Source: Succinivibrio dextrinosolvens
GTDB lineage: Bacteria > Pseudomonadota > Gammaproteobacteria > Enterobacterales > Succinivibrionaceae
Assembly: GCF_900116345.1 (NCBI RefSeq)
Contig: NZ_FPAH01000006.1
Location: forward strand, 44,315-108,314
Direction of reading: 5' to 3'
DNA: 64,000 nucleotides
Both the position numbers and the translations under genes were made by a program. Below the pieces are notes generated by a model. That model ran no database searches and was not told the DNA's origin. It was given only the letters and a program-made list of their open reading frames with translations. Positions 63,855-64,000 of the stretch are shown here, piece after piece (the first letter of the stretch is position 1; each line of letters opens with the position of its first letter).

Positions 63855-63883
63855 AGGATCAATTGCCTATAGGCAGGATCAAT
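63855..63883. repeat. Direct repeats flanking a palindrome
   Basis: AGGATCAAT occurs at 63855-63863 and 63875-63883, separated by the perfect palindrome GCCTATAGGC (63865-63874). The unit period is 20 bp. It lies just downstream of the partial minus-strand gene; its role is unknown. Confidence 0.5.
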
Positions 63884-63890
63884 CTTTCTG

Positions 63891-63998
63891 CTATAAATTT
63901 TCCTTCTTAAGGTAACGCATCCTGTATTTTGAACCATTTACTTTCGGTCTATTACCTACAACAAATGAATTTCTATAATCATGAGTCAGAGCTATTTC
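63891..63998 (-). CDS. C-terminal fragment of a gene continuing beyond the window
   Basis: On the minus strand an open frame enters from the right edge and ends with TAG at 63891. The 35 visible residues are basic (HDYRNSFVVGNRPKVNG, then YRMRYLKKENL). It is too short to assign to a family, and the frame may be spurious. Confidence 0.35.
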   Translation of the reverse strand, partial: EIALTHDYRNSFVVGNRPKVNGSKYRMRYLKKENL

Positions 63999-64000
63999 TC

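Overview
The window is a chromosomal segment of a low-GC gammaproteobacterium. Three blocks point there: a dcw (division and cell wall) cluster, a long rpsB-to-tilS cell-envelope cluster in gammaproteobacterial order, and a six-gene Na+-NQR operon. A DAP-type MurE, lipid A genes and an Fe-superoxide dismutase confirm a Gram-negative cell. I infer an anaerobic or microaerophilic gut bacterium, probably Succinivibrionaceae; this rests on overall character, not on a diagnostic marker. No rRNA, tRNA, CRISPR array or insertion sequence was recognised.

Layout. 1-5.8 kb: murF (cut by the left edge), murE, ftsI, an N-terminally extended ftsL, rsmH and mraZ on the minus strand, with an MraZ operator of three TGGGN repeats in front of mraZ. 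6-13 kb is accessory and housekeeping: an orphan TAXI receptor, HU, a tandem pair of AAA-ATPase/PD-(D/E)XK proteins, an LprI-like secreted protein and nagA. 13-21.7 kb: zapG(yhcB)-degQ ... degS, in which degQ and degS are separated by about 5.4 kb holding a helicase/nuclease, a superinfection-immunity-like small membrane protein, Hsp20, an MIF-type tautomerase and an esterase. 21.7-26.6 kb: a solitary adenine methyltransferase, a frameshifted pseudogene, a candidate small RNA, sodB and a small unknown gene. 26.6-30.9 kb: a metY gene behind what looks like a leader-peptide attenuator, then two tandem orphan MglB-like sugar receptors.

30.9-47.9 kb is one long minus-strand run: rpsB-tsf-pyrH-frr-uppS-cdsA-dxr-rseP-bamA-skp-lpxD-fabZ-lpxA-lpxB-rnhB-accA-tilS. 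It joins translation, UMP synthesis, isoprenoid and phospholipid synthesis, outer-membrane assembly and lipid A synthesis. dnaE, which lies between rnhB and accA in E. coli, is absent here. 48-53.3 kb: sfsA, an MBL-fold hydrolase, map and glnD on the plus strand. 53.3-57 kb: a large exported protein of unknown function and a DUF234-type ATPase preceded by four 15-bp AT-rich tandem repeats. 57-63 kb: nqrABCDEF. The right end holds a possibly broken small gene and the 3' end of another gene.

The most novel signals are regulatory or accessory: the metY leader (an 11-codon ORF ending Ser-Cys-Arg-Met, with an 11-bp inverted repeat reaching the metY ribosome-binding site), the degQ/degS insertion, the 15-bp repeats at 56.95 kb, the mosaic ATPase pair, and several candidate small RNAs.
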